Positions 55,768 to 64,000 of a stretch of 64,000 bases of DNA are shown one piece after another; within the stretch, counting starts at the first letter, position 1, and the number at the start of each line of letters is the position of its first letter. Source of the DNA: Litorimonas sp947503715 (GTDB taxonomy: Bacteria > Pseudomonadota > Alphaproteobacteria > Caulobacterales > Maricaulaceae); the NCBI RefSeq assembly GCF_050271975.1, contig NZ_CP189850.1, positions 1,922,001-1,986,000 of the forward strand. The letters run 5' to 3'. A program made the translations under genes and the position numbers. The notes beneath the pieces are model-generated. The model was not told where the DNA came from. It saw only the letters and a program-made list of their open reading frames with translations, and made no database searches.

Positions 55768-56868
55768 TTCTTCAAATGCAAACCGATATTGAGCAGTCCG
55801 TTGAACTGCTGAGGAGGCGTCTTTGACTGGGATGTCGCTGAACGCCGCCTCGCGGAACTGAACAATCTCGCCGAAGATCCGACCCTGTGGGATAAGCCGC
55901 AGGAAGCCCAAAAGCTGATGCAGGAACGCTCCAAATTGGAAAATGCGTTCGAGGCGATCAACAAAATCCAGACCGAGCTGACGGATAATGTCGAACTCGC
56001 CGAGCTCGCCGAAATGGATGAGGATAATGAGCTTCTCAACGCTGCTGCGGAAGCCCTGACAAAAACCAAGAAAGCCGCCGACGCCGCAGAACTCATCGCC
56101 CTGATGAGCGGAGAGGCTGACGGCAATGACTGCTTCGTCGAAATCCATCCCGGTGCGGGCGGAACAGAGGCACAGGATTGGGCCGAAATGGTGCTGCGCA
56201 TGTATATGCGCTGGGCGAATTCCAAAGGTATGAAAACCGAATTGCTGGAGGCGCAAGACGGCGACGGGGCAGGGATCAAATCCGCGACTTTGCGCATCAA
56301 GGGCGAGAATGCTTTTGGCTGGATGAAGACTGAATCTGGCGTCCATCGTCTCGTGCGGATTTCGCCCTATGATAGCTCCGCGCGTCGCCATACCAGCTTC
56401 GCCTCTGTCTGGGTCTACCCCGAAATTGACGACACAATAGATATTGAAATCAACGAGTCTGATTGCCGCGTAGACACCTACCGCGCGTCAGGGGCGGGCG
56501 GTCAGCACATCAACAAAACTGACTCCGCCGTGCGTATCACTCATGAACCGTCCGGCATTGTCGTGCAGTGTCAGTCTGACCGCAGCCAGCACAAGAACCG
56601 CTCCCAAGCGTGGGACATGCTCCGCGCGCGACTCTACGAGGAAGAACTCCGCAAGCGCGAGGAAGAAGCGCAAGCGCAAGCAGACAGCAAATCAGAAATC
56701 GGTTGGGGTCACCAAATCCGCTCTTACGTTTTGCAGCCCTACCAGATGGTCAAGGACCTCCGGACTGCGGTTGAAACTTCAGACACAAGCGGTGTTCTGG
56801 ATGGTGATTTGGATCAATTTATGGCGGCAGCGCTGAGTGCACGGGTCGGGGCCGACGCGGAGACGTAA
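55755..56868 (+). CDS. prfB: Peptide chain release factor 2, with programmed +1 frameshift
   Basis: The zero frame reads MRADILQMQTDIEQSVELL... for 23 codons to a TGA at 55824-55826; the +1 frame resumes with GAC at 55825 and runs 347 residues to 56868, giving a 370-residue protein. The recoding site AGG-AGG-CGT-CTT-TGA-C has the classic geometry. GGQ is in GAGGQHINKTDS. The stop-recognition tripeptide is SPY (RISPYDSSARRHTSF) where E. coli has SPF; I recall this as usual in alphaproteobacteria. RF2 reads UGA and UAA, so the frameshift autoregulates its level. Confidence 0.97.
55812..55827 (+). promoter_or_regulatory. prfB recoding site
   Basis: Internal Shine-Dalgarno AGGAGG (55812-55817), three bases, slippery CTT (55821-55823), stop TGA followed by C. 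Spacing is identical to the E. coli site. Confidence 0.95.
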
Positions 56869-57897
56869 GTGAAGGTATTTCATACAGACGCCCATGTCTT
56901 ACATGCACCCAAGGCCGAGTTGCATCGCGGACAGATGGTATCGCCCCATGAGTCACCACGCCGGATGGAGCAATTGATTGCGGGGATGGAACGCGCTGGG
57001 TTTTCGCGGGATAGCTTTCTGGGCCCGAGCGCTCATGATCTCTCAGCCATTACAGCCGTTCACACACCGGACTATATTGAGTTCCTCCAGACCGCTTGGC
57101 GGCGCTGGCAGGATGCGGGATATTCCGGTGATGTCCTGCCCATGAGTTATCCCATGAACCCGCGCCGTGCGAAGCCGCCCATAGATATTGACGGCGCTGC
57201 GGGTTTTTTCTGTAGCTCCTCCGACACCGTCATCACTGAGACTAGTTGGACAGCGCTGAGTGCGATTGCGGATTGTGCGTTAAGTGCCGCTGATGAGGCG
57301 GCTAAGGGTGGCTCAGCCTTCGCTCTCGTTCGTCCACCGGGGCATCATGCAGGTGCCGCCTATATGTCGGGCTATTGCCTGCTCAACACGCCCGCGATTG
57401 CGGCGCAGGCTTTGCGGGATGTAGGGGCAGAACGGGTTGGCATTTTGGATGTGGATTTCCATCACGGAAATGGGACGCAGGATATATTCTATGGCCGCGA
57501 TGATGTGTTTTTTGCGTCCATCCACGGTCACCCCGATCATCATTTCCCCTATTTCTGGGGGCATAAGGACGAGACGGGAGACGGCGCGGGTGAGGGCTTC
57601 ACGGTCAATTACCCGCTTGCGCCCGGAACGGCCTATGATCTCTGGTCGGAAGCCTTGGAGTCGGCCATGGACCGCATACGTCAATTTGGAGCCGATGCGC
57701 TGGTCGTGTCATTGGGTGTGGACACGTTTGAGCGTGATCCGATTTCATCCTTCAAACTGACAACGCCCGACTATGCCCGCTATGGCGAACGGATTGCGAC
57801 ATTGGGATTGCCGACGACCTTCATCATGGAAGGCGGCTATGGCGTGCCGGAAATAGGCGACAACACCGCCAATGTCCTGACGGGTTTTTTGGCTTAA
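56869..57897 (+). CDS. Histone-deacetylase superfamily amidohydrolase (acetylpolyamine amidohydrolase-like)
   Basis: 342 residues, GTG start immediately after the prfB stop (TAAGTG). Zinc-deacetylase motifs: LVRPPGHHAG with the His pair, DVDFHHGNGTQ with Asp and His ligands, SLGVDTFERDP, and the closing MEGGYG. The insert PYFWGHKDETGDG before FTVNYPL resembles bacterial acetylpolyamine amidohydrolases. It probably removes acetyl groups from polyamines or small amides. Its stop interlocks with the next gene's in TTAA. Confidence 0.9.
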   Translation: MKVFHTDAHVLHAPKAELHRGQMVSPHESPRRMEQLIAGMERAGFSRDSFLGPSAHDLSAITAVHTPDYIEFLQTAWRRWQDAGYSGDVLPMSYPMNPRRAKPPIDIDGAAGFFCSSSDTVITETSWTALSAIADCALSAADEAAKGGSAFALVRPPGHHAGAAYMSGYCLLNTPAIAAQALRDVGAERVGILDVDFHHGNGTQDIFYGRDDVFFASIHGHPDHHFPYFWGHKDETGDGAGEGFTVNYPLAPGTAYDLWSEALESAMDRIRQFGADALVVSLGVDTFERDPISSFKLTTPDYARYGERIATLGLPTTFIMEGGYGVPEIGDNTANVLTGFLA

Positions 57898-58877
57898 GCC
57901 GCGTCGAGCAGGGGACGTAGTCCCGCATCGATTTCTGGACATTCCTCGCGGATAAAGTCGAGCAGGGCGCGTTCATTGGCGTCGATTTGTCCGTCCTTAC
58001 GGATGGCATTGACGAGCCAACTGGCCTCTGTTTCGGTGATTTGAACGGCGTCCTTATGTGCGGCGTCATCCATCACAAAGGATCGGGGTGCATCAGACGA
58101 TTTACGCCCAAAAACTTCGGCGAAAGCATTCAGGACATCTTTGAAACCCAAACTCGCCCAGCTGCCTTTCAGCGATTTCTCGCTGTTCAACCAGTCTTCC
58201 CGACGTAATAGTTCTTCCTTGGACGGCGTTGCGGGAGCAGCGACCATCATCAAATGGTTGGCAATCGCGCCGACGAAGAAACGCTGCCATTCGGGATCAT
58301 TGTCCTTGCCGGATGTCGCCTCATTCAGGGCGAAAATTTCTTCGGCTTCCAGTTTCGTGATGCCCATGCCGCCCGCACTGCCGGCGGAATAGAAAACACG
58401 GCGGAGCAGTTCGATTTCAGCTTTACCGATCACCCCCGGTGTTAATTTCGAATGCCCGACATACCCACGACCCGTCATGACGGCCTCTTTGACTTGTTTC
58501 AGAGCATAGGCTTCCAACCGTTCACCCGGCGCTTCCGCGACTTTCAATACATTGAGGAGAAGGCGGAGTTCCGTTTCCGTTTCGACAACGCCGTCATGAT
58601 CGATGCGCGCGATCAGCTAGCTTGCCATCGCTTCATTTATATGGCCTTCGGGCTGACCCTGATGGACGAGGTGCGTTGTCAGCACGAGGGTAAAGTAATC
58701 CGCCCAATCGGCGGGCTTGGTGTCTAGTGCATCCAGTTGGAACAGCGCGTCAGCCTCGCTCATGGAAATTTTCATATCCGCCCCAAATTCCCGTCGCAAT
58801 TCCAGCAATTGCTCAGGTGTCATGGCATTCGCGGACAGCATGTCCTTGATGAGTTTTGCAGCGTTGTCAGACGGCAT
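57894..58877 (-). pseudogene. Unknown cytoplasmic protein gene split by an in-frame amber codon
   Basis: From ATG 58877 an 86-residue ORF (MPSDNAAKLIKDML...) ends at TAG 58617-58619. The same frame continues with coherent protein-like sequence (LIARIDHDGVVETETELRLLL...) to 57894. The two parts read as one ~327-residue helical protein with TerB- or EF-hand-like segments (DHDGVVE, KDGQIDANE). A TGG-to-TAG change in MAS(W)LIARID is the simplest explanation. TTG 58547 could restart the second part. It is either a recent pseudogene, a sequencing error or two proteins. Function unknown. Confidence 0.65.
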
Positions 58878-59301
58878 ATCGGCCCCCAATCAGTTGGTTT
58901 GGGAGGAGGCTTTACGCGAAAATGCTGAAAAACCTGCTAACGCTTTGTACAAGGCTTGAAACTTTGCTTTGCAGTTATCAGCTCTGGTTCACGAAAAGGA
59001 GGACCATTTTATGGCCAAATTTTTGGAAAACCTCATCTAGAGCGGGTGAAGCACCGTTCGGAAATATTGTCCTGAGGTTTTGAGACTAACTTGGAATCAG
59101 ACCTGTGGTAGCAGTGCTTTCATGGGCGATGAGCAGTAGCATGTCGTATAAATCTGGCCTCCTTTGGGTGCTTCCAAAGAGGTTATAAAGAGGAAAGGTC
59201 GGCAATATGCATTTGATGCGGATACCACCAGCTCTGCTGGACGCGTAGAAGCAGAAGAATGTCTCTAGAAAGCCTTTTGTCTCATTTTAATTTGACCCAA
59301 C
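58878..59301. other. Intergenic region with a 9-residue ORF behind a strong ribosome site
   Basis: No conventional gene is seen here. At 59011-59040 (+) an ORF encoding MAKFLENLI follows AAAAGGAGG (58994-59002) at a spacing of eight. Another ORF from ATG 58922 behind GGAGGAGG runs 53 residues to 59083 in a different frame (MLKNLLTLCTRLETLL...). Neither resembles a known product. They may be remnants, leader peptides or chance. Confidence 0.3.
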
Positions 59302-59328
59302 AAAAAAGCCGCCCCCGAGGGAACGGCT
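59302..59328 (-). terminator. Intrinsic terminator of rpsU
   Basis: On the minus strand AGCCG pairs with CGGCT around a CCC/GGGG-rich inner stem, followed by TTTTTT. It lies 26 bp after the rpsU stop. Confidence 0.85.
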
Positions 59329-59353
59329 GCTTCGTTTGGCTTTTCGTCGCGAC

Positions 59354-59590
59354 CTAGCGGCGCGCAGGTTTTTTCTTCGAAGGGATCAGACCTTCGATCT
59401 GGGCACGTTTACGGGCCAGTTTGCGGGCGCGACGGACGGCTTCCTGCGCTTCGCGAACGCGTTTCTCGGATGGCTTCTCGTAATGTTTACGCGCTTTGAT
59501 TTCGCGCAAGATGCCTTCATTTTGCATCTTCTTTTTCAGGGCGCGGAGGGCCTGATCAACATTATTCTGACGGACGTAAATCTCAACCAT
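59354..59590 (-). CDS. rpsU: 30S ribosomal protein S21
   Basis: 78 residues, strongly basic. The start MVEIYVRQNNVDQALRALKK and the RREIKARKHYEKPSEKR-like block (here LREIKARKHYEKPSEKR) are diagnostic. The C-terminal extension ends KKKPARR, as in alphaproteobacterial S21. It lies next to the anti-Shine-Dalgarno helix in the small subunit. It is monocistronic with its own terminator. Confidence 0.97.
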   Translation of the reverse strand: MVEIYVRQNNVDQALRALKKKMQNEGILREIKARKHYEKPSEKRVREAQEAVRRARKLARKRAQIEGLIPSKKKPARR

Positions 59591-59762
59591 GTTCGGTTAT
59601 CTCGTTTCTATCTTCAAAAGCCAAAAGCCCCGCTACGGTCGCAGGGCCCTTCAAGTTGGGCGCTACCTACAGGGTTGCGGCGGCGTCGTAAAGGGCGGAA
59701 TTGCACACATAAAAGCCCAAATTCGGGTGTCATGGACCGATTTCTGCGGCATATCCTACCCT

Positions 59763-60722
59763 ATGAACTTTCAAAGCCCGCATTTCGTTCCCTCCGATTC
59801 CTTTCAGATCGCAACTTATGCGGACGGGCCGGAGGACGGATCGGCCATATTGCTTGTCCATGGTTGGCCGGAAGTTGCCTATAGCTGGAAAAATACGGTC
59901 CCCGCATTGGTCGCGGCGGGCTACCGCGTGATTGCTTATGATTTGCGCGGCTTTGGGCAGTCCTCCGCGCCCGCTGACCCTGTTCACTATGCCATGCCGC
60001 AACTCATCGCCGATATGGAAGCGGTCATGGACGCCTATGGCTTGGACAGCGCGATTATCTGCGGTCACGATTGGGGCGGGTCTATTGTCTGGCACGCCGC
60101 GCGGATGATTTCGCACCGCGTGGAGGCCGTCATCGGAATTTGCGTCCCGCATACGTCCCGTGCGCCCGTGCGCCCGCTGAAGATCATCGAAAAGCGGTTC
60201 GGCGCGAAGCATTATTTTATCGAATTCAGAGACCGAGGCCCCGACGTCGCGGAGATGTTTGCGCAGGACGCGGACGGGTTCTTCCGCCTTATGTTCCGCT
60301 CCACCCCTCCGGGTGCGAAGATGGACGAGACCTTTACCTTCATCCCGACAAAATTCGAAAAGTTCCTGAAATCGGGTTCGCCCAAGCTCAAGGGCGAAGT
60401 GTTGCAGGATGAGGACCGGAAGCATTTTGTCGAGGCTTACACGCGGACGGGGTTCGAGACAGGCATGAACCTCTACCGGAATATCGATGTGAATTGGGAA
60501 TTAGCCGAAGGCATGAGTGACCGGATCACGCAGCCTGTTCTGATGATAAGTCCCGAGGGGGACCTGCTGCTGCCGCCGGAATTGACAGAACCGATGGTGA
60601 AGATGTGTCCGGATTTGGAACGGGTTAACATTCCGGACTGCGGGCACTGGGCCATGTGGGACGCGCCGGAAGCCCTGAACGGGGCAATGGTGGAGTGGTT
60701 GGGCCGGAGAGCATCAGTTTAA
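59763..60722 (+). CDS. Alpha/beta hydrolase, epoxide-hydrolase type
   Basis: 319 residues from ATG 59763; the ORF is open back to 59589 but that part overlaps the rpsU leader and looks random. Motifs: oxyanion HGWPEVAYSW, nucleophilic Asp in CGHDWGGSIVW, and catalytic His in DCGHWAMWDAP; the acid is likely the Asp in MISPEGDLLL. HGWPE with a GHDWGG elbow points to soluble epoxide hydrolase or a related dehalogenase-like enzyme. The cap domain lies at about residues 135-235. Substrate unknown. Confidence 0.88.
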   Translation: MNFQSPHFVPSDSFQIATYADGPEDGSAILLVHGWPEVAYSWKNTVPALVAAGYRVIAYDLRGFGQSSAPADPVHYAMPQLIADMEAVMDAYGLDSAIICGHDWGGSIVWHAARMISHRVEAVIGICVPHTSRAPVRPLKIIEKRFGAKHYFIEFRDRGPDVAEMFAQDADGFFRLMFRSTPPGAKMDETFTFIPTKFEKFLKSGSPKLKGEVLQDEDRKHFVEAYTRTGFETGMNLYRNIDVNWELAEGMSDRITQPVLMISPEGDLLLPPELTEPMVKMCPDLERVNIPDCGHWAMWDAPEALNGAMVEWLGRRASV

Positions 60723-60734
60723 GCGATGACGTCA

Positions 60735-60762
60735 CACCGTCGCGGGCAAAGCCCGCCCGGTG
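60735..60762. repeat. GC-rich hairpin after the hydrolase gene
   Basis: GCGGGC (60742-60747), AAA, GCCCGC (60751-60756), extended by flanking CACCG and CGGTG. There is no T tract, so it is either a Rho-type end or a REP-like element. Confidence 0.55.
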
Positions 60763-60805
60763 CCAATGCCGTGAAGGTGGCGGTTTAACGACCAAACTTA
60801 TTTTA

Positions 60806-60922
60806 TGTCATCATCCGACTTGATCGGATGATCCATTCGCATTCAGTCGCGGCTCAAACAAAACTCAACATTTAAACCGAAGTCGATGCGAATGGATTGC
60901 CCGATCAAGTCGGGCAATGACA
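60806..60922. repeat. Nested inverted repeat (REP/BIME-like element)
   Basis: Two 37-bp arms (60806-60842 and 60886-60922) are inverted copies of each other, each containing its own small hairpin around CTTGA: CATCCGA/TCGGATG in the left arm and TGCCCGA/TCGGGCA in the right (read on the minus strand). The arms differ only at paired positions. The whole 60723-61079 interval holds this element and other hairpins, including TTGGCC-TTC-GGCCAA at 61027-61041, and no gene. Confidence 0.75.
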
Positions 60923-61079
60923 ACAATTAGGATTGGGTTCTTTACGTCACCTTTACGACATGGCTACCGGGCGGCCCTGCGGGTCGCGTCGGTATGACAT
61001 CCGTTCAACCGCTTGGTATTTTGAAGTTGGCCTTCGGCCAAGCTTTAGAAATAAGTTTTTGATTCACTGGACCAAAAAA

Positions 61080-64000
61080 TCACTTCTCCCAATAATATGG
61101 CAACCGTTCCTTATCCCCGGTGAATACCTCGTTCATGGTCGCGGCTTCATATAACCGCCCGCCAATCATGACATGCTCAATCTTATCCGTATTCCGAATA
61201 TCGTCGAGCGGGTTGTCAGAGAGAATGACTAAATCCGCCAATTTCCCCTCTTCCAACGACCCAATGTCATCGGCGAACCCAAGATGACGCGCAGGTTCAG
61301 TGGTTGCGGTCATGAGGGCTTGAACGGGGCTCATCCCACCACGTGAGAAGCTCCACATTTCCCAATGGGCGGCGAGACCTTCGCGTTGACCATGCGCCCC
61401 GATGGAAACGGGCACACCCGCTTCCAGCAGTTTCTTGGACACGGCGGCAGAGGCTGCATCCGCGTAATCCGCATCCGGCGCGGTTTCACGACGGACAGAT
61501 TGAGATCGCAGCAGGGCGGGCGGCGTATGGGCCGACAGGATCGGGTGTTTCCACACATCCTCACGCGCATAATAATAGGCTTCACCGCGCACGCCGCCAT
61601 AGGTCACGGCGAGGGTGGGCGTATAGGCGACATTCGTCTGCGAATACATCTGCACAACATCATCATAGATAAATTCCTGCGGCAGATTATGTTCAACGGA
61701 TGTGTTGCCATCCTGCACGAGGGACATGTCCATATGATAGAGTGAACCGCCTTCTGCGACGACGATCAGATTTTCGTCATGCGCCGCTTTCACGACTTGC
61801 TGACGCTGATCCCGACGCGGTTGGTTATAGTTTTTCACGCCGTGCGCGCCTTGCTCTTTCAGGCGGGAGACGTGCTCGCGGGCATCGTCCTCAGATTGGA
61901 TATTGGCGAAGAAGCCGGGGGCTTTCGCACCGTAAATGACCTCACCTGTCGAATATGTGCGCGGCGCGAGGAGCATGCCGGCGCGTTGCATTTCTCCGGC
62001 GGCGAAGATTTCGCTGGCGCGGGAGGAGGGATCGAACACGGTTGTCACACCGAGGGCGAGGGTCGCGACGGCTTCCCAATTCTGCTGCGGAATCAACTCG
62101 TCTGTCCCCTGCGGGCCATGCGCGTGGGCGTCGATGAAGCCGGGGACAACCGTTTTGCCTTCCAGATCAATCACAACGCCATTGCCGGAGGGCCGTTTCA
62201 GATTCTGACCGATTTCAACAATCCGGTCGCCTTCAATCTTGATGTCCGTCTCTTCCATGACGCCGCCATCCTTGTCAGCCATGGTGACGAGACGGGCATT
62301 TTGGAGGAGGACGGTTGTATCCGGCACGTCCTTTTTGACTTTGTAGGAAATTGACGTGCCATCCGTGACGGGCTCGAAATCATCGCTCATCATTTCGTCA
62401 ATCGTCGCGGAGAAGACGTTCGGGCCGAGCGACCAATTCAGCGTGCCGTCCTTTGACCAACTCGGATAGGTCGCGCCGCCTTCGCTGACTTTCACGACGG
62501 GCAGTTCACCCGTTGTCATACCCGTGCCGACATTTTGCGGACCCATGAGGAGCGGCATGACGAAGAGATTATAATTCTCGCGGAAGGCGACATAATCACC
62601 ATTTGGTGAGATCAGATAGGTCTGCGCCATTTTTGAACTGGCATGTTCGCGCTGGTCATCGCCGAGCAGATTGGTCGAGACGAGCGTGCTTTTGCTATCG
62701 ATATTTTTGGTGAAAAAGACGCGCAGATCATCTCCGTCAAAATGCGGGTCAGAGCCGGATTTTGAAATCCGGATGGGGTCGTTATCGCCAATGGCCTGAA
62801 CGTAGAGACCTGGATCATCCGTATAGGTCGGCGCGGTCAGAGAAGAGCCACCCCCTTTTTCATAGGTTAGGAAGTCACCCGACGGGGACAGGCGCGGGCG
62901 CTTATAATGGCCGGGTTTATCCGTATGGGTCGTGATTTTACCGGTCGCGACATTGATCGTGTGGATTGCGCCAAGGTCAGCATCTGTCCATGTCGTAAAG
63001 GCAACGGATTTCCCGTCACGCGACCAGCTCGGATAAAGCTCGCGCACCTCTTTAGGCAGTTTGGTCAGCCCTTTCACACGACCATTGGCCATGTCGCGGA
63101 TGTAGAGTTTGCCCAGCGATTCAAAGACGACGGATTTTCCGTCGGGGCTCATCTGGACAAAGCGGGGCATCTGTATGGAGAATTCATCCGGCGCGACGTC
63201 GACTTTGGGACGCGGGGCATCCATCACGGTGCGGGTATCGCGGACTTTAAACGGAATGGCTTTGAAATTGCCGCTGGTGACATTCAGCTTATGGATTTTA
63301 CCTTTGGCCCAGAAATAGATCGACTCACCATCCGGCGACCAATCCATATTTGGATAGACGCCTTGGACGGCCCAGGTTTCCTGCATGTCCTGATCCAGAT
63401 CGTCGAAAATCATGCGCTCCTCACCGGATTCGAGGTCTTTCAGAAACAGCTTGGACCTCGCTTCAACGCGTTTGACAAAGGCGAGGGACTTTCCGTCGGG
63501 TGAGGGTGCGCCGCGCACCGCGCCGCCATACCCGCCAGCGGCTGTGCTGATCTCGCCAGTCTCCAGATCATATTCCTTAATCTGGAACAGCTCCGTATGG
63601 CTGTTCTGGGCATAGATGAATTGCCCGCCCGGTGTCGTATTCTGCGTGTAATAAATCGATTTGCCATCCGGCGCGAAGATGGGCTCGCCGAGTTCTTTCT
63701 GATGCGTCTCGGACGGTTTCTTCACGAGCTGCACACCGCTGCCGCCCTTGGTGTGATAGAGCCAGATTTCACCCGTGCCGAGGGACCGCGAGGTCGTGAA
63801 ATGTTTCTTCGCCGCGATATAGGTGCCGTCCGGTGACCAGGTCGGGTTATTCATCAGGCGGAAGGTCTCTTTCGTGATCTGACGCGCATTTTCGCCGTCC
63901 ACATCCATCACCCAGATATTGTCACCGCCCGCACGGTCCGACGTAAAGGCGATTTCCTTGCCATCAGGAGAGAAGCGCGGCTGCATATCCCACGCCATGC
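61080..64000 (-). CDS. TolB-like propeller plus amidohydrolase protein, 5' end missing at window edge
   Basis: At least 973 codons; the frame is open to the right edge, so the true start (and probably a signal peptide) lies outside. The N-terminal ~580 residues are WD40/TolB-like PD40 blades (PRFSPDGKEIAFTSDRAG, PTWSPDGTYIAA, PSWSRDGKSVAFTTW). The C-terminal ~390 residues are an amidohydrolase: GKTVVPGFIDAHAHG with the HxH metal pair, VEHNLP, and LEEGKLADLVILSDNPL. Such proteins are usually exported metal-dependent hydrolases of peptides or cyclic amides; substrate unknown. No terminator with a T tract is visible at 61079. Confidence 0.9.
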   Translation of the reverse strand, partial: MAWDMQPRFSPDGKEIAFTSDRAGGDNIWVMDVDGENARQITKETFRLMNNPTWSPDGTYIAAKKHFTTSRSLGTGEIWLYHTKGGSGVQLVKKPSETHQKELGEPIFAPDGKSIYYTQNTTPGGQFIYAQNSHTELFQIKEYDLETGEISTAAGGYGGAVRGAPSPDGKSLAFVKRVEARSKLFLKDLESGEERMIFDDLDQDMQETWAVQGVYPNMDWSPDGESIYFWAKGKIHKLNVTSGNFKAIPFKVRDTRTVMDAPRPKVDVAPDEFSIQMPRFVQMSPDGKSVVFESLGKLYIRDMANGRVKGLTKLPKEVRELYPSWSRDGKSVAFTTWTDADLGAIHTINVATGKITTHTDKPGHYKRPRLSPSGDFLTYEKGGGSSLTAPTYTDDPGLYVQAIGDNDPIRISKSGSDPHFDGDDLRVFFTKNIDSKSTLVSTNLLGDDQREHASSKMAQTYLISPNGDYVAFRENYNLFVMPLLMGPQNVGTGMTTGELPVVKVSEGGATYPSWSKDGTLNWSLGPNVFSATIDEMMSDDFEPVTDGTSISYKVKKDVPDTTVLLQNARLVTMADKDGGVMEETDIKIEGDRIVEIGQNLKRPSGNGVVIDLEGKTVVPGFIDAHAHGPQGTDELIPQQNWEAVATLALGVTTVFDPSSRASEIFAAGEMQRAGMLLAPRTYSTGEVIYGAKAPGFFANIQSEDDAREHVSRLKEQGAHGVKNYNQPRRDQRQQVVKAAHDENLIVVAEGGSLYHMDMSLVQDGNTSVEHNLPQEFIYDDVVQMYSQTNVAYTPTLAVTYGGVRGEAYYYAREDVWKHPILSAHTPPALLRSQSVRRETAPDADYADAASAAVSKKLLEAGVPVSIGAHGQREGLAAHWEMWSFSRGGMSPVQALMTATTEPARHLGFADDIGSLEEGKLADLVILSDNPLDDIRNTDKIEHVMIGGRLYEAATMNEVFTGDKERLPYYWEK

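Overview
The window is a 64 kb stretch of a bacterial chromosome, almost certainly from an alphaproteobacterium and probably a marine member of the Maricaulales/Hyphomonadaceae-type lineages. The evidence is a perfect GAAC-N7-GAAC SOS operator between uvrA and ssb, a tRNA-His with A73 and no encoded G-1, a DUF2336 protein, an RNase E with a large acidic insert in its S1 domain, and typical alphaproteobacterial gene orders (coaD-ppi-queA-tgt, panB-yfgM-like-bamB-der, radA-cvpA-purF, rne divergent from amidase-PBP1A-prfB). Base composition looks moderate, near 50-55% GC by eye. The genus is an inference.

Layout. 1-2.7 kb: divergent DNA-repair genes uvrA (cut by the window edge) and ssb sharing one LexA-type operator. 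2.7-6.0 kb: a DUF1428 protein, an orphan RnfD/NqrB-like membrane protein coupled to a secreted DUF2330 protein, and a lipoprotein Cu/Zn superoxide dismutase. 6.1-8.9 kb: gyrA. 9.1-14.3 kb: cell-surface and envelope genes (YadA-like trimeric autotransporter, penicillin-acylase-type lipoprotein, unknown lipoprotein, small membrane protein). 14.4-19.7 kb: coaD, three cyclophilins, queA, tgt, tRNA-Lys. 20-29 kb: OmpA-type protein, an octanucleotide repeat tract, phhA, an M48 lipoprotein protease, tRNA-His, a DUF2336 protein, nadK, an outer-membrane protein, cytochrome c and a DmdC-type acyl-CoA dehydrogenase.

29.2-33.9 kb is the most accessory-looking part: a decayed RTX gene followed by two intact RTX (calcium-binding repeat) genes with related C-termini. 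33.9-39.6 kb: panB, a YfgM-like protein, bamB, der and an alcohol dehydrogenase. 39.6-40.9 kb: a small cassette of two related membrane proteins and an XRE regulator. 40.9-48.4 kb: SDR, purF, cvpA, radA, an unknown secreted protein, a DsbA-like lipoprotein and a BepA-like protease. 48.5-57.9 kb: rne, amidase, PBP1A, prfB with its programmed +1 frameshift, and a deacetylase-family enzyme. 57.9-64 kb: a gene split by an amber codon, rpsU, an epoxide-hydrolase-type protein, a hairpin-rich intergenic region and a very large TolB-propeller/amidohydrolase protein running off the right edge.

Most of the window is conserved housekeeping DNA. The main unexplained signals are the RTX family with its shared C-terminal module, a 26-copy 8-bp repeat, a Tgt lacking two canonical zinc cysteines, a hairpin presenting the prfB start codon, an intergenic hairpin pair with compensatory substitutions, and five convergent gene pairs whose stop codons interlock in the same 4-bp arrangement. 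I found no phage, insertion sequence, CRISPR array or clear defence system.
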